A DNA stretch of 64,000 nt. It comes from Cellvibrio sp. UBA7661 (GTDB taxonomy: Bacteria > Pseudomonadota > Gammaproteobacteria > Pseudomonadales > Cellvibrionaceae). The notes under the pieces are model-generated. The model saw nothing but the letters and a program-made list of their open reading frames with translations, made no database searches and was not told the DNA's origin. Location: the NCBI GenBank assembly GCA_002483365.1, contig DLHT01000003.1, positions 62,001-126,000 of the forward strand, read 5' to 3'. Positions 26,829 through 35,809 of this stretch are shown here, in pieces (positions within the stretch are counted from its first letter, which is position 1; each line of letters starts with the position of its first letter). The position numbers and the translations under genes are program-made.

Positions 26829-27632
26829 ATGGATATTTATTTTATTTTTTCGCTTTTAGCTCTCGGTGCCTTCACCGGATTTTTTGCCGGGCTTTTTGGT
26901 ATTGGCGGCGGCGGGATTATGGTGCCGATGCTGACACTGCTATTCACCCGACAGCAATTCCCCGCTGAACACATAGTGCATATGGCACTTGCGACATCGA
27001 TGGCGGCAATTGTGCCCACCGCCATCGCCAGCTTGCGTGCGCACCATCAACACCAAGCAGTGATTTGGCCAGTGGTAGTACAGATTACACCAGGGATTTT
27101 ATTGGGGACTTTTGCCGGAACTTTTTTAGCGAGTTATTTATCGGCAGCACCGCTCGCGATTTTTTTCTCCTGCTTTATGGCATTTGTCGCACTGCAAATG
27201 GTGCTCAACCGCAAACCAAAACCCTCGCGCCAACTGCCGGGGTTATTCGGCATGAACGCAACCGGCTCCGGGATAGGGGCGATTTCTGCATTAGTGGCGA
27301 TTGGCGGCGGCACACTGACAGTGCCGTTTTTGGTGTGGTGCAATGTGACGCTACCGGTTGCGATTGGTACATCGGCCGCAGTGGGTTTACCTATCGCAGT
27401 TTCCGGTGCGGTCGGCTACATCACCAACGGCTGGAATGAACCCAATCTTCCGCTATACACACTGGGCTACGTTTATTGGCCAGCGGTGATAGCCATGGCC
27501 TGCATGAGTTTTTTCAGCGCACCGCTAGGTGCCAAGCTTGCACACCGGTTGCCTGTAGCGCTGCTGAAAAAATTATTCGCTGTGTTATTGGTAGGCCTGT
27601 CTGTGCAAATGCTCTTTACCGTTTTCGGGTAA
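26829..27632 (+). CDS. sulfite exporter TauE/SafE family protein
   Basis: 267 residues, eight hydrophobic helices in two homologous halves, each opening with the family motif: GLFGIGGGGIMVPML near residue 22 and VAIGGGTLTVPFLVWC near 158. Family members move sulfite, sulfoacetate or related organosulfur anions across the inner membrane; the substrate here cannot be told. Single gene flanked by hairpin element A and convergent with hemH 40 bp downstream. Confidence 0.85.
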   Translation: MDIYFIFSLLALGAFTGFFAGLFGIGGGGIMVPMLTLLFTRQQFPAEHIVHMALATSMAAIVPTAIASLRAHHQHQAVIWPVVVQITPGILLGTFAGTFLASYLSAAPLAIFFSCFMAFVALQMVLNRKPKPSRQLPGLFGMNATGSGIGAISALVAIGGGTLTVPFLVWCNVTLPVAIGTSAAVGLPIAVSGAVGYITNGWNEPNLPLYTLGYVYWPAVIAMACMSFFSAPLGAKLAHRLPVALLKKLFAVLLVGLSVQMLFTVFG

Positions 27633-27671
27633 TACATTGCGGATAGTCCAGTGTAACTGCCCGGCACACGG

Positions 27672-28688
27672 TTAACGTTTCAATATTTCAACCAGCGCCG
27701 CAATATGATCAGTGCGATCATTGAGCGCAGCAATGTAGTCATACTTCTCACCGCCCGCCGCGATAAATGCATGGCGATTTTCAACGGCCAACTCCTCCAA
27801 CGTTTCCAAACAATCGGCGCTGAATGCAGGGGAAATAATCGCGATATGCTTGATACCGTCTTTGGGCAATTGCTCCAGTGTTTCATCGGTGTAGGGCTTC
27901 AGCCATTCTTCGCGGCCAAAGCGCGATTGGAAACTGGTGAGGCAAATACTTTTATCAAGACCTAATTTTTCCTGCACCAACCGCGTGGTTTTTTGGCACA
28001 AACAAAAATAAGGATCACCCGCCGTTAAATAACGCTTGGGCATGCCGTGGTAGGAAAAAATAATTTTTTGTGGCAAACCATTTTTTTCGATGTGTTCGCG
28101 CACCGAATTGGCGAGCGCTTCTACGTACAACGGGTGATCGCAATAATTATTGATAAAATGTAATTCAGGCACCCAGCGCCAGCTTTTTAATTCTGTCGCA
28201 ACCGCGTCAAAAGTCGAGCCAGTGGTTGGCCCGGCATATTGGGGGTAAAGCGGAAGCACAATAATTTTACGCACGCCCTCTTTTTGCAACTCGCGCAGCG
28301 CACCTGCGATTGATGGATTGCCGTAGCGCATACCCAATTTCACACTGTAACCATCACCCAATTGTTGCTGGATGGCCGCCTGTTGCTGTTTGCTGATCGC
28401 AAGCAGCGGCGATCCTTCACTGGTCCACACGCTTTTATAGAGCGCGGCAGATTTTCTCGGGCGCACACGTAAAATAATCCCGTGCAACACCATCATCCAA
28501 ATAAGGCGCGGCACTTCAATTACACGTGGGTCAGATAAAAACTCGGCCAAATAGCGACGCAAGGCGGGAGCAGTGGGTTCATCGGGCGTACCCAAATTGG
28601 CAAGCAGGACACCAACACGCGGAGCAGGGCGGTTGGCGGCATGAAACACCGGGTCTATATCGTAATTCAATGCGCTAAAACGACTCAT
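27672..28688 (-). CDS. hemH: ferrochelatase
   Basis: Inserts ferrous iron into protoporphyrin IX, the last step of protoheme synthesis. 338 residues from the ATG at 28688, preceded by TTGGAGC; an in-frame TTG at 28700 lies within that ribosome site and is rejected. Motifs: VGVLLANLGTPDEP at the N-terminus, the catalytic His214 in FSYHGMPKRY, and SPAFSADCLETLEEL with the acidic metal-path residue. Cysteines in YFCLCQ are noted, but no clear 2Fe-2S signature. Confidence 0.95.
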   Translation of the reverse strand: MSRFSALNYDIDPVFHAANRPAPRVGVLLANLGTPDEPTAPALRRYLAEFLSDPRVIEVPRLIWMMVLHGIILRVRPRKSAALYKSVWTSEGSPLLAISKQQQAAIQQQLGDGYSVKLGMRYGNPSIAGALRELQKEGVRKIIVLPLYPQYAGPTTGSTFDAVATELKSWRWVPELHFINNYCDHPLYVEALANSVREHIEKNGLPQKIIFSYHGMPKRYLTAGDPYFCLCQKTTRLVQEKLGLDKSICLTSFQSRFGREEWLKPYTDETLEQLPKDGIKHIAIISPAFSADCLETLEELAVENRHAFIAAGGEKYDYIAALNDRTDHIAALVEILKR

Positions 28689-28791
28689 GAAATGCTCCAA
28701 AAAATGATCTGGTTTTCAAACAGCACGTAAGTATATAGGGAAACCAAAACCGGCGTTTAACTGACGCTAATTGCCTCACCAGGAAATCTGT

Positions 28792-29163
28792 ATGCCACTA
28801 CCCGTGCCCATCCATTGCGCCCAACTCTTTTTTGATGGCCGCTGCCGCCTGTGCGCGCGGGAGATGGCTCTTTTACGCAAACATAAACGACCTGGATTAG
28901 TATTGGTTGATATTCATACTCTGATGAACATCGACAGTAGCGTGCGTCAGCAAATGTTACTGGAGCTGCACATGTCGCTGCCCGACGGACGCTGGTTGCG
29001 TGGTGTTGATGCCAGTGTTAGTGCGTGGAGTTTTACCTGGTTCGGATTTTTGTTGCAGCCACTTCGATGGAAAATTTTCGCTCCATTGGTGGATAGGCTT
29101 TATAAACACTGGGCAGCAAGACGCTACTGCAATTTGTATGGCGAGTGTTCAATATCAAAATAA
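28792..29163 (+). CDS. DCC family thiol-disulfide oxidoreductase-like protein (DUF393)
   Basis: 123 residues. The DUF393 signature is at residues 13-21, FFDGRCRLC, a CxxC in a thioredoxin-like beginning, followed by LVLVDIHTL, then DGRWLRGVDASVSAW and the aromatic C-terminus RLYKHWAARRY. Redox role is inferred from the family. ATG at 28792 with AGGA upstream is preferred to the TTG at 28771. A small gene follows 15 bp later. Confidence 0.85.
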   Translation: MPLPVPIHCAQLFFDGRCRLCAREMALLRKHKRPGLVLVDIHTLMNIDSSVRQQMLLELHMSLPDGRWLRGVDASVSAWSFTWFGFLLQPLRWKIFAPLVDRLYKHWAARRYCNLYGECSISK

Positions 29164-29177
29164 AAAGGTGGCCTGCA

Positions 29178-29465
29178 ATGAACCAAAATGAACGCGCATT
29201 AATTTTTAGTATGTCTGATTGCGCAAGCTACCTTGCAGGAACCACGCGGGAGCCGGAAGGCCTTTCAGACGCTGTAACCATGTTGCGCACGCCCGACGGC
29301 AAGATCAGAAAATTTCCTAGCGCTTACCGCGCGCAAGAAGCATTGAAAGAGATGGGGTTTGAGCGTGGCTGGCTGGTCATGCAATCCCCTTACGATGAAA
29401 TGATTGGCAACGGCCCCGCGGCACAAAAAACGGAATTACCGTTAGTATTCAGTCGCGAAACCTGA
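29178..29465 (+). CDS. small conserved protein, possibly DUF6482-like
   Basis: 95 residues, cytoplasmic, no known function. The second half (FPSAYRAQEALKEMGFERG, then QSPYDEMIG) resembles small gammaproteobacterial DUF6482 proteins by memory; this is a weak match. GGTGG ribosome site before the ATG at 29178; short distance to the DUF393 gene suggests cotranscription. Confidence 0.6.
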   Translation: MNQNERALIFSMSDCASYLAGTTREPEGLSDAVTMLRTPDGKIRKFPSAYRAQEALKEMGFERGWLVMQSPYDEMIGNGPAAQKTELPLVFSRET

Positions 29466-29488
29466 CTCGATGCTGCAAAAAATAAGTG

Positions 29489-29513
29489 GCAAAAAAAATC
29501 CCTCAGGGATTTA
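29489..29513 (-). terminator. intrinsic terminator overlapping the stop codon
   Basis: Minus strand AAATCCC-TGA-GGGATTTTTTTT. The three-base loop is the TGA stop of the gene at 29503, and the T tract follows directly. Confidence 0.75.
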
Positions 29514-29916
29514 AAAAGTCGCCGCTGTCGATGATCGATAATCCATCGGGCGTTTGTTGATAAGCATAGACCCAGCAAGCAATTTCTTTTTCATTATCAG
29601 CGTTAGCAAACACGGTTATTCGTTGATACTCCTGATCTGGTGTAGCGGGATAACTGCATTCTTCATACTCATCCAATGCCGATAATTGCGCAGCATCCTT
29701 GAGGCGATAAATTTCACCTTTCACCCAACCACCGCTTTCATCTATGACCAGCGCCGGATAATAACTCACGCGGTAAAGCCAGCCGCGCACGCTCGCGTTG
29801 GCAATAAATTCAGCACCCTCAAGATAACGCTGATGCGCACCGGTAGTGCAATCGCGTCGCAAAGTGCCATAGACAAATAAAAAAGTGCCGTAGACAAATA
29901 AATAAGAATCAACCAT
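29503..29916 (-). CDS. gamma-glutamylcyclotransferase-like (AIG2/GGCT) protein with N-terminal duplication
   Basis: 137 residues. GGCT-fold family: the substrate-loop motif FVYGTLRRD, then GWLYRVSYYPALV, VKGEIYRL and the catalytic-type Glu in LDEYEECS. The N-terminus repeats seven residues (LFVYGTF-LFVYGTL) because of a 21-bp tandem duplication at 29861-29902. The first YGT copy probably extends strand 1 or is not functional; a start downstream of the first copy would restore the normal length, but I see no good ribosome site there. Possible role: release of 5-oxoproline from gamma-glutamyl amines or peptides. Confidence 0.8.
   Translation of the reverse strand: MVDSYLFVYGTFLFVYGTLRRDCTTGAHQRYLEGAEFIANASVRGWLYRVSYYPALVIDESGGWVKGEIYRLKDAAQLSALDEYEECSYPATPDQEYQRITVFANADNEKEIACWVYAYQQTPDGLSIIDSGDFLNP
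29861..29902. repeat. 21-bp tandem duplication inside GGCT-like gene
   Basis: AAAGTGCCATAGACAAATAA and AAAGTGCCGTAGACAAATAA are adjacent copies, period 21 bp, one mismatch, in frame. Confidence 0.9.
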
Positions 29917-29930
29917 TGATCACCTGTTAG

Positions 29931-29960
29931 AAAAATTCCCGCAACTGCGGGAATTTTTTA
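29931..29960 (-). terminator. intrinsic terminator of sugar dehydrogenase gene
   Basis: Arms AAAATTCCCGC and GCGGGAATTTT around AACT, between the divergently placed GGCT-like start and the end of the minus-strand gene at 29983. Confidence 0.8.
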
Positions 29961-29982
29961 TGCCGGTTTATATAAGACCAAT

Positions 29983-31107
29983 TTAACGTGGGGAAACCTG
30001 CAGGATTTTCCCTTTGCCTTCATCGGTTGCCAAATAGATCAAACCATCCGGCCCTTGCACAATTGAACGCAAGCGCTGCCCTATTTCTTTTTGCAGCATA
30101 CGTTCTTCTTTTACGATTTTATCGCCATCCAGCACTAAACGCACCAATGTCTGCTCACGCAAGCTGGCCAGCAAAATATTATTTTTCCACTGCGGAAATT
30201 TATCTCCGGTGTAAAAAATAAATCCGGCGGTTGCAATGGAAGGAACCCATTTATAAGTTGGCTGCTCCATTCCTTCTTTATGCGTACCTTCACCAATTTT
30301 TCCGCCACCGTAATTTTCACCATAGGTGATCACCGGCCAGCCATAATTTTTTGCGGCGCGATCAATGTTCAATTCATCGCCACCCTGTGGGCCATGCTCG
30401 CCGGTCCACAACTCTTTGGTGATGGAGTTGATCGCTGCGCCCTGCATATTGCGATGCCCAAACGACCAAATTTCTGGCAGTGCGCCAGGCGTTTTTACAA
30501 AAGGGTTATCTTTTGGCACTGAACCATCGGCATTGATGCGCACCACTTTGCCTTGGTGATTGTCCAGCGTTTGCGCTTTGTCTTTTTCGCTGTAGCGATC
30601 ACCCAGAGTGATAAACAAGGTGCCATCCGGTGCCCATACCAAGCGCGAACCAAAATGGTTGTTGCTGTTTACTTTGGGTTGCTGGCTAAAAATACGCGTG
30701 ACATTTTCCAGCGCATTGCCATTTAATGTAGCCGAGCTCACTGCGGTGCTGTTACCGCCTTTGCCCGGTTCAGAATAACTGAAATAGATTTTTTTGCTGG
30801 TAGCAAAATCCGGCGCAGTCACTACGTCCAATAATCCGCCTTGGCCTTGCGCAACAATTTCAGGCAACCCGGTCAAAGGCTTTCCGATTTTTCCGTCGGC
30901 CGTCACTACACGCATCCGGCCTGCGCGCTCGTTTACCAGAATACTGCCATCGGGCAAGAAAGCCATGCCCCACACATTTTCCAATCCTTCCGCAATCACA
31001 TTTACCTGAATGGTACCGGTTTCTGTTTTCACTTCTACCGGTTTGGCATGCACGACAGGCAATGCGAGCGACAATGACAAGGCTGCCGCGAGTAATGAAT
31101 ATTTCAT
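29983..31107 (-). CDS. PQQ-dependent aldose sugar dehydrogenase, YliI/Asd type
   Basis: 374 residues from the ATG at 31107 (AGGAG upstream). Signal peptide 1-21 (VVHA-KP). Six-bladed propeller of the soluble glucose dehydrogenase family: LENVWGMAFLPDGSILVNER, AQGQGGLLDVV, NHFGSRLVWAPDGTLFITLG, IWSFGHRNMQGAA and LWTGEHGPQGGDELN carry the catalytic His and the calcium/PQQ-binding residues. Oxidises aldoses in the periplasm if PQQ is available. A longer frame to 31167 adds 20 residues with no signal character and is rejected. Confidence 0.92.
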   Translation of the reverse strand: MKYSLLAAALSLSLALPVVHAKPVEVKTETGTIQVNVIAEGLENVWGMAFLPDGSILVNERAGRMRVVTADGKIGKPLTGLPEIVAQGQGGLLDVVTAPDFATSKKIYFSYSEPGKGGNSTAVSSATLNGNALENVTRIFSQQPKVNSNNHFGSRLVWAPDGTLFITLGDRYSEKDKAQTLDNHQGKVVRINADGSVPKDNPFVKTPGALPEIWSFGHRNMQGAAINSITKELWTGEHGPQGGDELNIDRAAKNYGWPVITYGENYGGGKIGEGTHKEGMEQPTYKWVPSIATAGFIFYTGDKFPQWKNNILLASLREQTLVRLVLDGDKIVKEERMLQKEIGQRLRSIVQGPDGLIYLATDEGKGKILQVSPR

Positions 31108-31309
31108 CGATAAACTCCTATTGGAAAAACATGAATTCGTAACAATGGGCTCGCAAAACAGAGCCACGAAAATATAGTTTGACCTGATGTGGCCAGTGTA
31201 GTGTCGTCAGGGTGTCCGGCTTAAAGCTGGATTCGATAATGCGGGCTAGGGTAACAAGCCCACCAGAAGCAGGCAATTCAAGGATTGTTAAGGAATTACC
31301 AAGGCGTAA

Positions 31310-31930
31310 TCAACGCGCCTTGGCAGCTGGGAATGCGGGAATTTTTTTAGCCAGCGCAGCGCAGGGTTTGTGGCGATGGCAATCCACAAAGTGATCATTC
31401 ACCATGCCGCAGGCCTGCATAAAGGCATAGCAAATAGTTGAGCCGACAAAATTAAATCCTCTCTTCTTGAGCGCTTTGCTCATAGCGTCGGATTCCGGTG
31501 TGGTAGCTACCGCATCATGCATGCCGCGCAAGGTATTTTGCACAGGCTTGAAGTTCACAAAGCTCCATAAAAAGTGCACAAAATCGTCGCCATTTTTTTT
31601 CATCGCCAATAATGCTTTTGCATTTCTCACGGTGCTTTCCAATTTCAGGCGATTGCGGATAATGCCATCGTTCAGCATTAATTTTTCTATTTTAGCAGGC
31701 GTGTAACGCGCGATTTTTTCAGGATTAAAATGATCGAACGCGGCGCGATAATTTTCGCGTTTGCGCAACACCGTAATCCAGGATAAACCTGCCTGCGCGC
31801 CTTCCAGGATGAGCAATTCAAATAGTTTTTGCTCATCAAATACCGGAACACCCCATTCGGTATCGTGATATTCACAGTACAGTGGATCATCACCACACCA
31901 GCTGCAACGGCATTTTTCAACGCTTGGCAT
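31310..31930 (-). CDS. tag: DNA-3-methyladenine glycosylase I
   Basis: Removes 3-methyladenine from alkylated DNA. 206 residues (E. coli 187). Zinc-snap ligands are visible: Cys near the N-terminus (CSWCGDDPLYCEYHDTEWG) and the C-terminal HFVDCHRH. Catalytic region LEGAQAGLSWITVLRKREN and VGSTICYAFMQACGMVNDH are typical. The Lys/Ala-rich tail after the second zinc motif is longer than in E. coli. Separated by 20 bp from the WYL regulator on the same strand; likely one operon. Confidence 0.95.
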   Translation of the reverse strand: MPSVEKCRCSWCGDDPLYCEYHDTEWGVPVFDEQKLFELLILEGAQAGLSWITVLRKRENYRAAFDHFNPEKIARYTPAKIEKLMLNDGIIRNRLKLESTVRNAKALLAMKKNGDDFVHFLWSFVNFKPVQNTLRGMHDAVATTPESDAMSKALKKRGFNFVGSTICYAFMQACGMVNDHFVDCHRHKPCAALAKKIPAFPAAKAR

Positions 31931-31949
31931 AACGCTATTTCCTATCAGG

Positions 31950-32675
31950 TTAATCGGAATGTGTTTCCATTTTCTCGGGCTCTTGCTCGCATCGCTCTTT
32001 CATCAAATTTAAAAAATGCTTGAGACTTTTTTGTTCGTGCGTTGCAAAGCTGTTATCAGTGAGAATGGTGGTTTGAATGCGGTCGAGGCGGAAGGTGCGA
32101 TAGTCATTGCGCAATTGGCACCATGCCACCAGCGTCCACACTTTGCCCCAAAAAATCATGCCCAGCGGTTCAATCGTGCGCGAGCTGTGCTCTTCATCGG
32201 CGCGCACATAATCAATCACCACACAGCGATGCAAACGTATCGCCTCGCGCAGCGGTTGGCTGTGGGCGGTGTAATATTTTTGTACCTCTTCCATATTCGG
32301 CACGAGCAGCGGCAGGGTTTCATCGCTATGGCGCAAATGGTCGGGCAAGACCGCAAGAATTTTCTGGATCGCCTGGTTGGCATGGATCGCCATGTCGGTA
32401 TCGCCCCAACTGCTGACCATACGCGCGCCGAGCAACAGCGCCTCTACCTCCTCGCGGTCAAACATCAACGGCGGAAGCTGGTAGCGATGCGACAGGCGAT
32501 ACCCAACCCCCGCTTCGCCCTCAATGGGTACGCCGGAGAGGCTGAGCGATTGGATGTCGCGATAAATCGTGCGCTCGGAGACGCGCAGATGTTCGCTCAT
32601 CTGTTTTGCGGTGAGCACCGTGCGGCGGTTACGCAGCAGGGTAGTAAGCTGGAAAAGACGTTCAGCGCGATGCAT
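31950..32675 (-). CDS. WYL-domain transcriptional regulator (YafY type)
   Basis: About 241 residues from the ATG at 32675. N-terminal helix-turn-helix at 5-60 (RTVLTAKQMSEHLRVSERTI, YRDIQSL), then a WYL ligand-sensing domain (CVVIDYVRADEEHSSRTIEP, LGMIFWGKVWTLVAWC, YRTFRLDRI). WYL proteins often answer DNA damage or nucleotide signals; the adjacent tag gene makes control of DNA repair plausible but unproven. Confidence 0.88.
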   Translation of the reverse strand: MHRAERLFQLTTLLRNRRTVLTAKQMSEHLRVSERTIYRDIQSLSLSGVPIEGEAGVGYRLSHRYQLPPLMFDREEVEALLLGARMVSSWGDTDMAIHANQAIQKILAVLPDHLRHSDETLPLLVPNMEEVQKYYTAHSQPLREAIRLHRCVVIDYVRADEEHSSRTIEPLGMIFWGKVWTLVAWCQLRNDYRTFRLDRIQTTILTDNSFATHEQKSLKHFLNLMKERCEQEPEKMETHSD

Positions 32676-32859
32676 AACAAAGTCCCGCAATCAGCCAGAA
32701 GAAACAGGGAATCGAACACAGAATGCGCTATGCTAGCCGCCACCCCTGACAGTTTATGTCAGCATGTAGGCAAGTGTTAACCCACGCGTAGTGTGCTACC
32801 TTTAGTGGACGTTATTCCCCAGCGCGATCCCCAGTGATTACCCCGAACAAGGCGAGTTT

Positions 32860-33831
32860 ATGCAGATTTTTTATCCCGAGATAAAACCCTACCAGCGTCA
32901 CCAAATTGCCGTAGAGCCGCCCCACGAACTGTATGTCGATGAATCCGGAAACCCTGATGGCATTCCTGTGCTGTTTGTCCACGGCGGCCCTGGTGCGGGT
33001 TGTGGCAAATATGACCGCCGCTTTTTCGATCCTGAGGTCTATCGCATTGTGCTGTTTGACCAACGCGGCGCAGGCCGTTCGCGCCCACACGCCGAACTCG
33101 ACAACAACACCACGCAAAAGCTGGTGGACGATATAGAAGTCATCCGCAAAACACTCGGTATTGAGAAATGGGTGTTATTTGGCGGCTCCTGGGGCTCAAC
33201 CCTGAGTCTGGTTTATGCCCAAACCTATCCCGAGCGTGTACTGGGTTTGATCCTGCGCGGCATTTTTCTGTGCCGCCAGGAAGACATCCATTGGTTTTAT
33301 CAGGAAGGTGCCAACCGTTTGTTCCCCGATTACTGGGAAGACTTTGTAGATCAAATCCCGGCGGACGAGCGCAACAATATATTGGCGGCTTACTACCATC
33401 GCCTGATTGGCGAAAACCAAATCCAACAGATGTCGGCCGCCAAAGCCTGGGCGGGCTGGGAAGGGCGCACCGCCACCCTCAAGCCCTGTCAGGATGTCGT
33501 GGACTCCTTTACCGAGCCGCACCGCGCGCTGTCGCTCGCGCGTATTGAAGCGCACTACTTCATGAATAACTCGTTTCTTGAACCCAACCAGATCCTGCGC
33601 GATGCCCATAAGCTCGCCGGTATTCCAGGGGTGATAGTACACGGCCGCTACGATGTCATCTGCCCGCTGGATAACGCCTATGCCTTGCATCAAGCGTGGC
33701 CAGACTCCGAGCTGATTATTATCCGCGAAGCGGGCCACGCATCGCGCGAGCCGGGCATTGTCGATGCACTGATTCGCGCAACCGACGATATGGCCAAAAC
33801 CTTACTGAACACGGGCGATCAACTCGCGTAA
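32860..33831 (+). CDS. pip: proline iminopeptidase
   Basis: Releases N-terminal proline from peptides. 323 residues of the alpha/beta hydrolase fold: oxyanion segment HGGPGAGCGK, DQRGAGRSRPHA, nucleophile Ser110 in GGSWGSTLS, acid in HGRYDVICP and His in EAGHASREPG. Cytoplasmic, no signal peptide. Divergent from the WYL regulator, followed by dtd as I recall from Pseudomonas. Confidence 0.95.
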   Translation: MQIFYPEIKPYQRHQIAVEPPHELYVDESGNPDGIPVLFVHGGPGAGCGKYDRRFFDPEVYRIVLFDQRGAGRSRPHAELDNNTTQKLVDDIEVIRKTLGIEKWVLFGGSWGSTLSLVYAQTYPERVLGLILRGIFLCRQEDIHWFYQEGANRLFPDYWEDFVDQIPADERNNILAAYYHRLIGENQIQQMSAAKAWAGWEGRTATLKPCQDVVDSFTEPHRALSLARIEAHYFMNNSFLEPNQILRDAHKLAGIPGVIVHGRYDVICPLDNAYALHQAWPDSELIIIREAGHASREPGIVDALIRATDDMAKTLLNTGDQLA

Positions 33832-33852
33832 CCTCGCAAGCAACCAGCCTTG

Positions 33853-33883
33853 AAAAAAACGGAGCCAGCAGGCTCCGTTTTTG
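33853..33883 (+). terminator. intrinsic terminator of pip
   Basis: AAAAACGGAGCC-AGCA-GGCTCCGTTTTT, 11-bp stem with T tract. Confidence 0.88.
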
Positions 33884-33950
33884 TTACTGCCTCTTTTGCT
33901 GAATGCATTTAAAAAATACTCAAAAGCACAAAACGGAAGCCGAAAATACT

Positions 33951-34391
33951 ATGTTAGGTTTAATCCAACGCGTTAAAAAAGCATCAGTTGATGTCAACAA
34001 CGAAACCGTCGGGGCCATTGATCAAGGTATTTTATTGTTATTGGGCATCCAAAAAACCGATACCCAAGACACCGCTAACAAACTGATCGACAAATTACTC
34101 AGCTACCGGATTTTTTCCGATAGCGACAACAAAATAAATTGCAGCGTGCAGCAAATTGACGGCGGTATTTTGGTGGTCTCGCAATTCACCTTGGCCGCCG
34201 ACACCAAAAAAGGCACCCGCCCCAGTTTTTCCTCCGCTGCACCACCACAACAAGCGGAAGCACTCTACGATTATTTTGTCGCACAGCTGCGCAGCAAACA
34301 CCCAAAAATCGCCACCGGTATTTTTGCCGCAGATATGCAAGTGAGTCTGATTAATGATGGCCCGGTGACTTTTATGTTGGAGATGGAATAA
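33951..34391 (+). CDS. dtd: D-aminoacyl-tRNA deacylase
   Basis: Clears D-amino acids mischarged onto tRNA. 146 residues from 33951 (E. coli 145). Signature motifs SQFTLAADTKKGTRPSF and the C-terminal NDGPVTFMLE (Gly-cisPro gate of the partner subunit) are intact. The in-frame start at 33903 would add a non-family leader and is rejected; GGAAG precedes 33951. Confidence 0.95.
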   Translation: MLGLIQRVKKASVDVNNETVGAIDQGILLLLGIQKTDTQDTANKLIDKLLSYRIFSDSDNKINCSVQQIDGGILVVSQFTLAADTKKGTRPSFSSAAPPQQAEALYDYFVAQLRSKHPKIATGIFAADMQVSLINDGPVTFMLEME

Positions 34392-34448
34392 TTCTGCGAT
34401 GAAATAGTCATGTCTGCTTAACATTTATTTTAATCACGGAACCGATAC

Positions 34449-34868
34449 ATGAACATTCAAATTGCACATACCCAAAAAGAGATTATTGCTTGTTATGCAG
34501 TAATGGCCGAGTTGCGCCCGCATCTGTCACAGGATGATTTTTTAGCGTTAGTTGAGCGCATGCATAACAATCACGGCTACGATCTGGTCTATCTGGATGA
34601 CAATGGCATTAAGGCAGTAGCAGGCATACGCATTGCAGAATGGCTTTACACCGGGAAATATCTTGAGATAGATGATTTGATTACAACCGCCGCAGCGCGT
34701 TCACAAGGTTATGGCGCAACGTTATTTGATTGGGTTGCAGATTACGCACGCGAAAACCACTGCGTGCAATTACGGTTGGTTTCCGGTGTGCAGCGAATTG
34801 ATGCGCACCGGTTTTATGAAAACAAAGGCATGAAGTTTGAAGCGAAATATTTTTCACTGAATTTATAA
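34449..34868 (+). CDS. GNAT family N-acetyltransferase
   Basis: 139 residues with the GNAT acetyl-CoA motif A in YLEIDDLITTAAARSQGYGA (Q/R-x-x-G-x-G/A) and motif B VSGVQRIDAHRFYENKGMK. Small single-domain enzyme; acceptor unknown. GGAA before the ATG. Its last 6 bp overlap the end of the convergent binding-protein gene. Confidence 0.88.
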   Translation: MNIQIAHTQKEIIACYAVMAELRPHLSQDDFLALVERMHNNHGYDLVYLDDNGIKAVAGIRIAEWLYTGKYLEIDDLITTAAARSQGYGATLFDWVADYARENHCVQLRLVSGVQRIDAHRFYENKGMKFEAKYFSLNL

Positions 34869-35765
34869 TTCATTATTGTCACGCATGAGCTGTGTTTTTT
34901 CCCTTAATTCATCGAGCGAGATCCACAGTTCCTTGCGCTCAAGCGGAGTCGCTTTGGGAAGGAAAGGGTTTTCCATGTAAAAGGCTCTTCGGTTGGGCAA
35001 ATCCGCTTTTATCAACACGTCCTTCACCTCTTTACTCGCGTAAAAATAGCGGTCGAAACTGCCATCTGCGAGCATTTTTTCCAATCCATCTTCCAAATCC
35101 TGGGCAACTTCGGGGCGATGTTTGCTGACAAAGAAATAGGTAGGCAACGGATAAACCAATACCAGATTTTTTTCCACATCCAATGCAAGCGTGGGGAACG
35201 CAGCTAATTCATTCCAAGCTTCATTCGCGCCGCGCGGGAAGGCATCAAATCGGGCACCGTCGAGCATATGGAACAGGCCGGGCTTTTTGGTGATTTTAAC
35301 TACCTTGAAACCGGATTTTTCCAAAATATCCGAGTCTTGCCAGGTTCTGACCTGGCCGAAAGAAAATTGGCGCAAATCGTCAAGCGTTTGCACACGATCA
35401 AAACGCGCTTGATCGCCTTTGCGGATCAACAAAATGCGATGGCTCATTAACCCGCGATAGGCATCGATACGGATGGGAATAAAATCGTCTTCCATTTGCG
35501 CCGAGGTGCCACCCCACATCACGGTGATGTCACCCGATTTCATGGATTCCATTACCCGGTCGCGCGAATAAGTTTCCGCCGTTGTAACGTAAGTGTACTG
35601 CTTGCCGGACTGACGCAGTGCCAGCTTTAACAGCTCCTGCATATAGTCCGACTGAACCCTGTTCGGTTTGTTGTAAGTTATTGCCTGCCCGCTATCGGCA
35701 AGAGCGCTGCCGGAAATTGCACACACAAAAAGCGTTATCAGTGAAAGAATAATTTTTGCGTTCAT
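34863..35765 (-). CDS. orphan periplasmic substrate-binding protein (SBP_bac_3-like)
   Basis: 300 residues. Signal peptide 1-23 (SALA-DS), then a two-lobed binding-protein fold inferred from NKPNRVQSDYMQELLKLALR, the MKSGDITVMWGGTSAQMED segment, VQTLDDLRQFSFGQ (typical lobe-2 opening) and ARFDAFPRGANEAW. No transporter permease or ATPase gene is near. It lies 45 bp after kduD on the same strand, so it is probably in the pectin operon. Could sense or bind uronates, or be an uptake protein for a remote transporter; this is inference. Confidence 0.65.
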   Translation of the reverse strand: MNAKIILSLITLFVCAISGSALADSGQAITYNKPNRVQSDYMQELLKLALRQSGKQYTYVTTAETYSRDRVMESMKSGDITVMWGGTSAQMEDDFIPIRIDAYRGLMSHRILLIRKGDQARFDRVQTLDDLRQFSFGQVRTWQDSDILEKSGFKVVKITKKPGLFHMLDGARFDAFPRGANEAWNELAAFPTLALDVEKNLVLVYPLPTYFFVSKHRPEVAQDLEDGLEKMLADGSFDRYFYASKEVKDVLIKADLPNRRAFYMENPFLPKATPLERKELWISLDELREKTQLMRDNNEL

Positions 35766-35809
35766 TGCCTGTCACCCGTTAGCTGCACTCCTCCAGAGAG
35801 GGGCGAGTA

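Noticed and set aside
32016..32780. 254-residue plus-strand frame over the WYL regulator
   Set aside because: Antisense of a clear HTH-WYL protein; composition is not protein-like.
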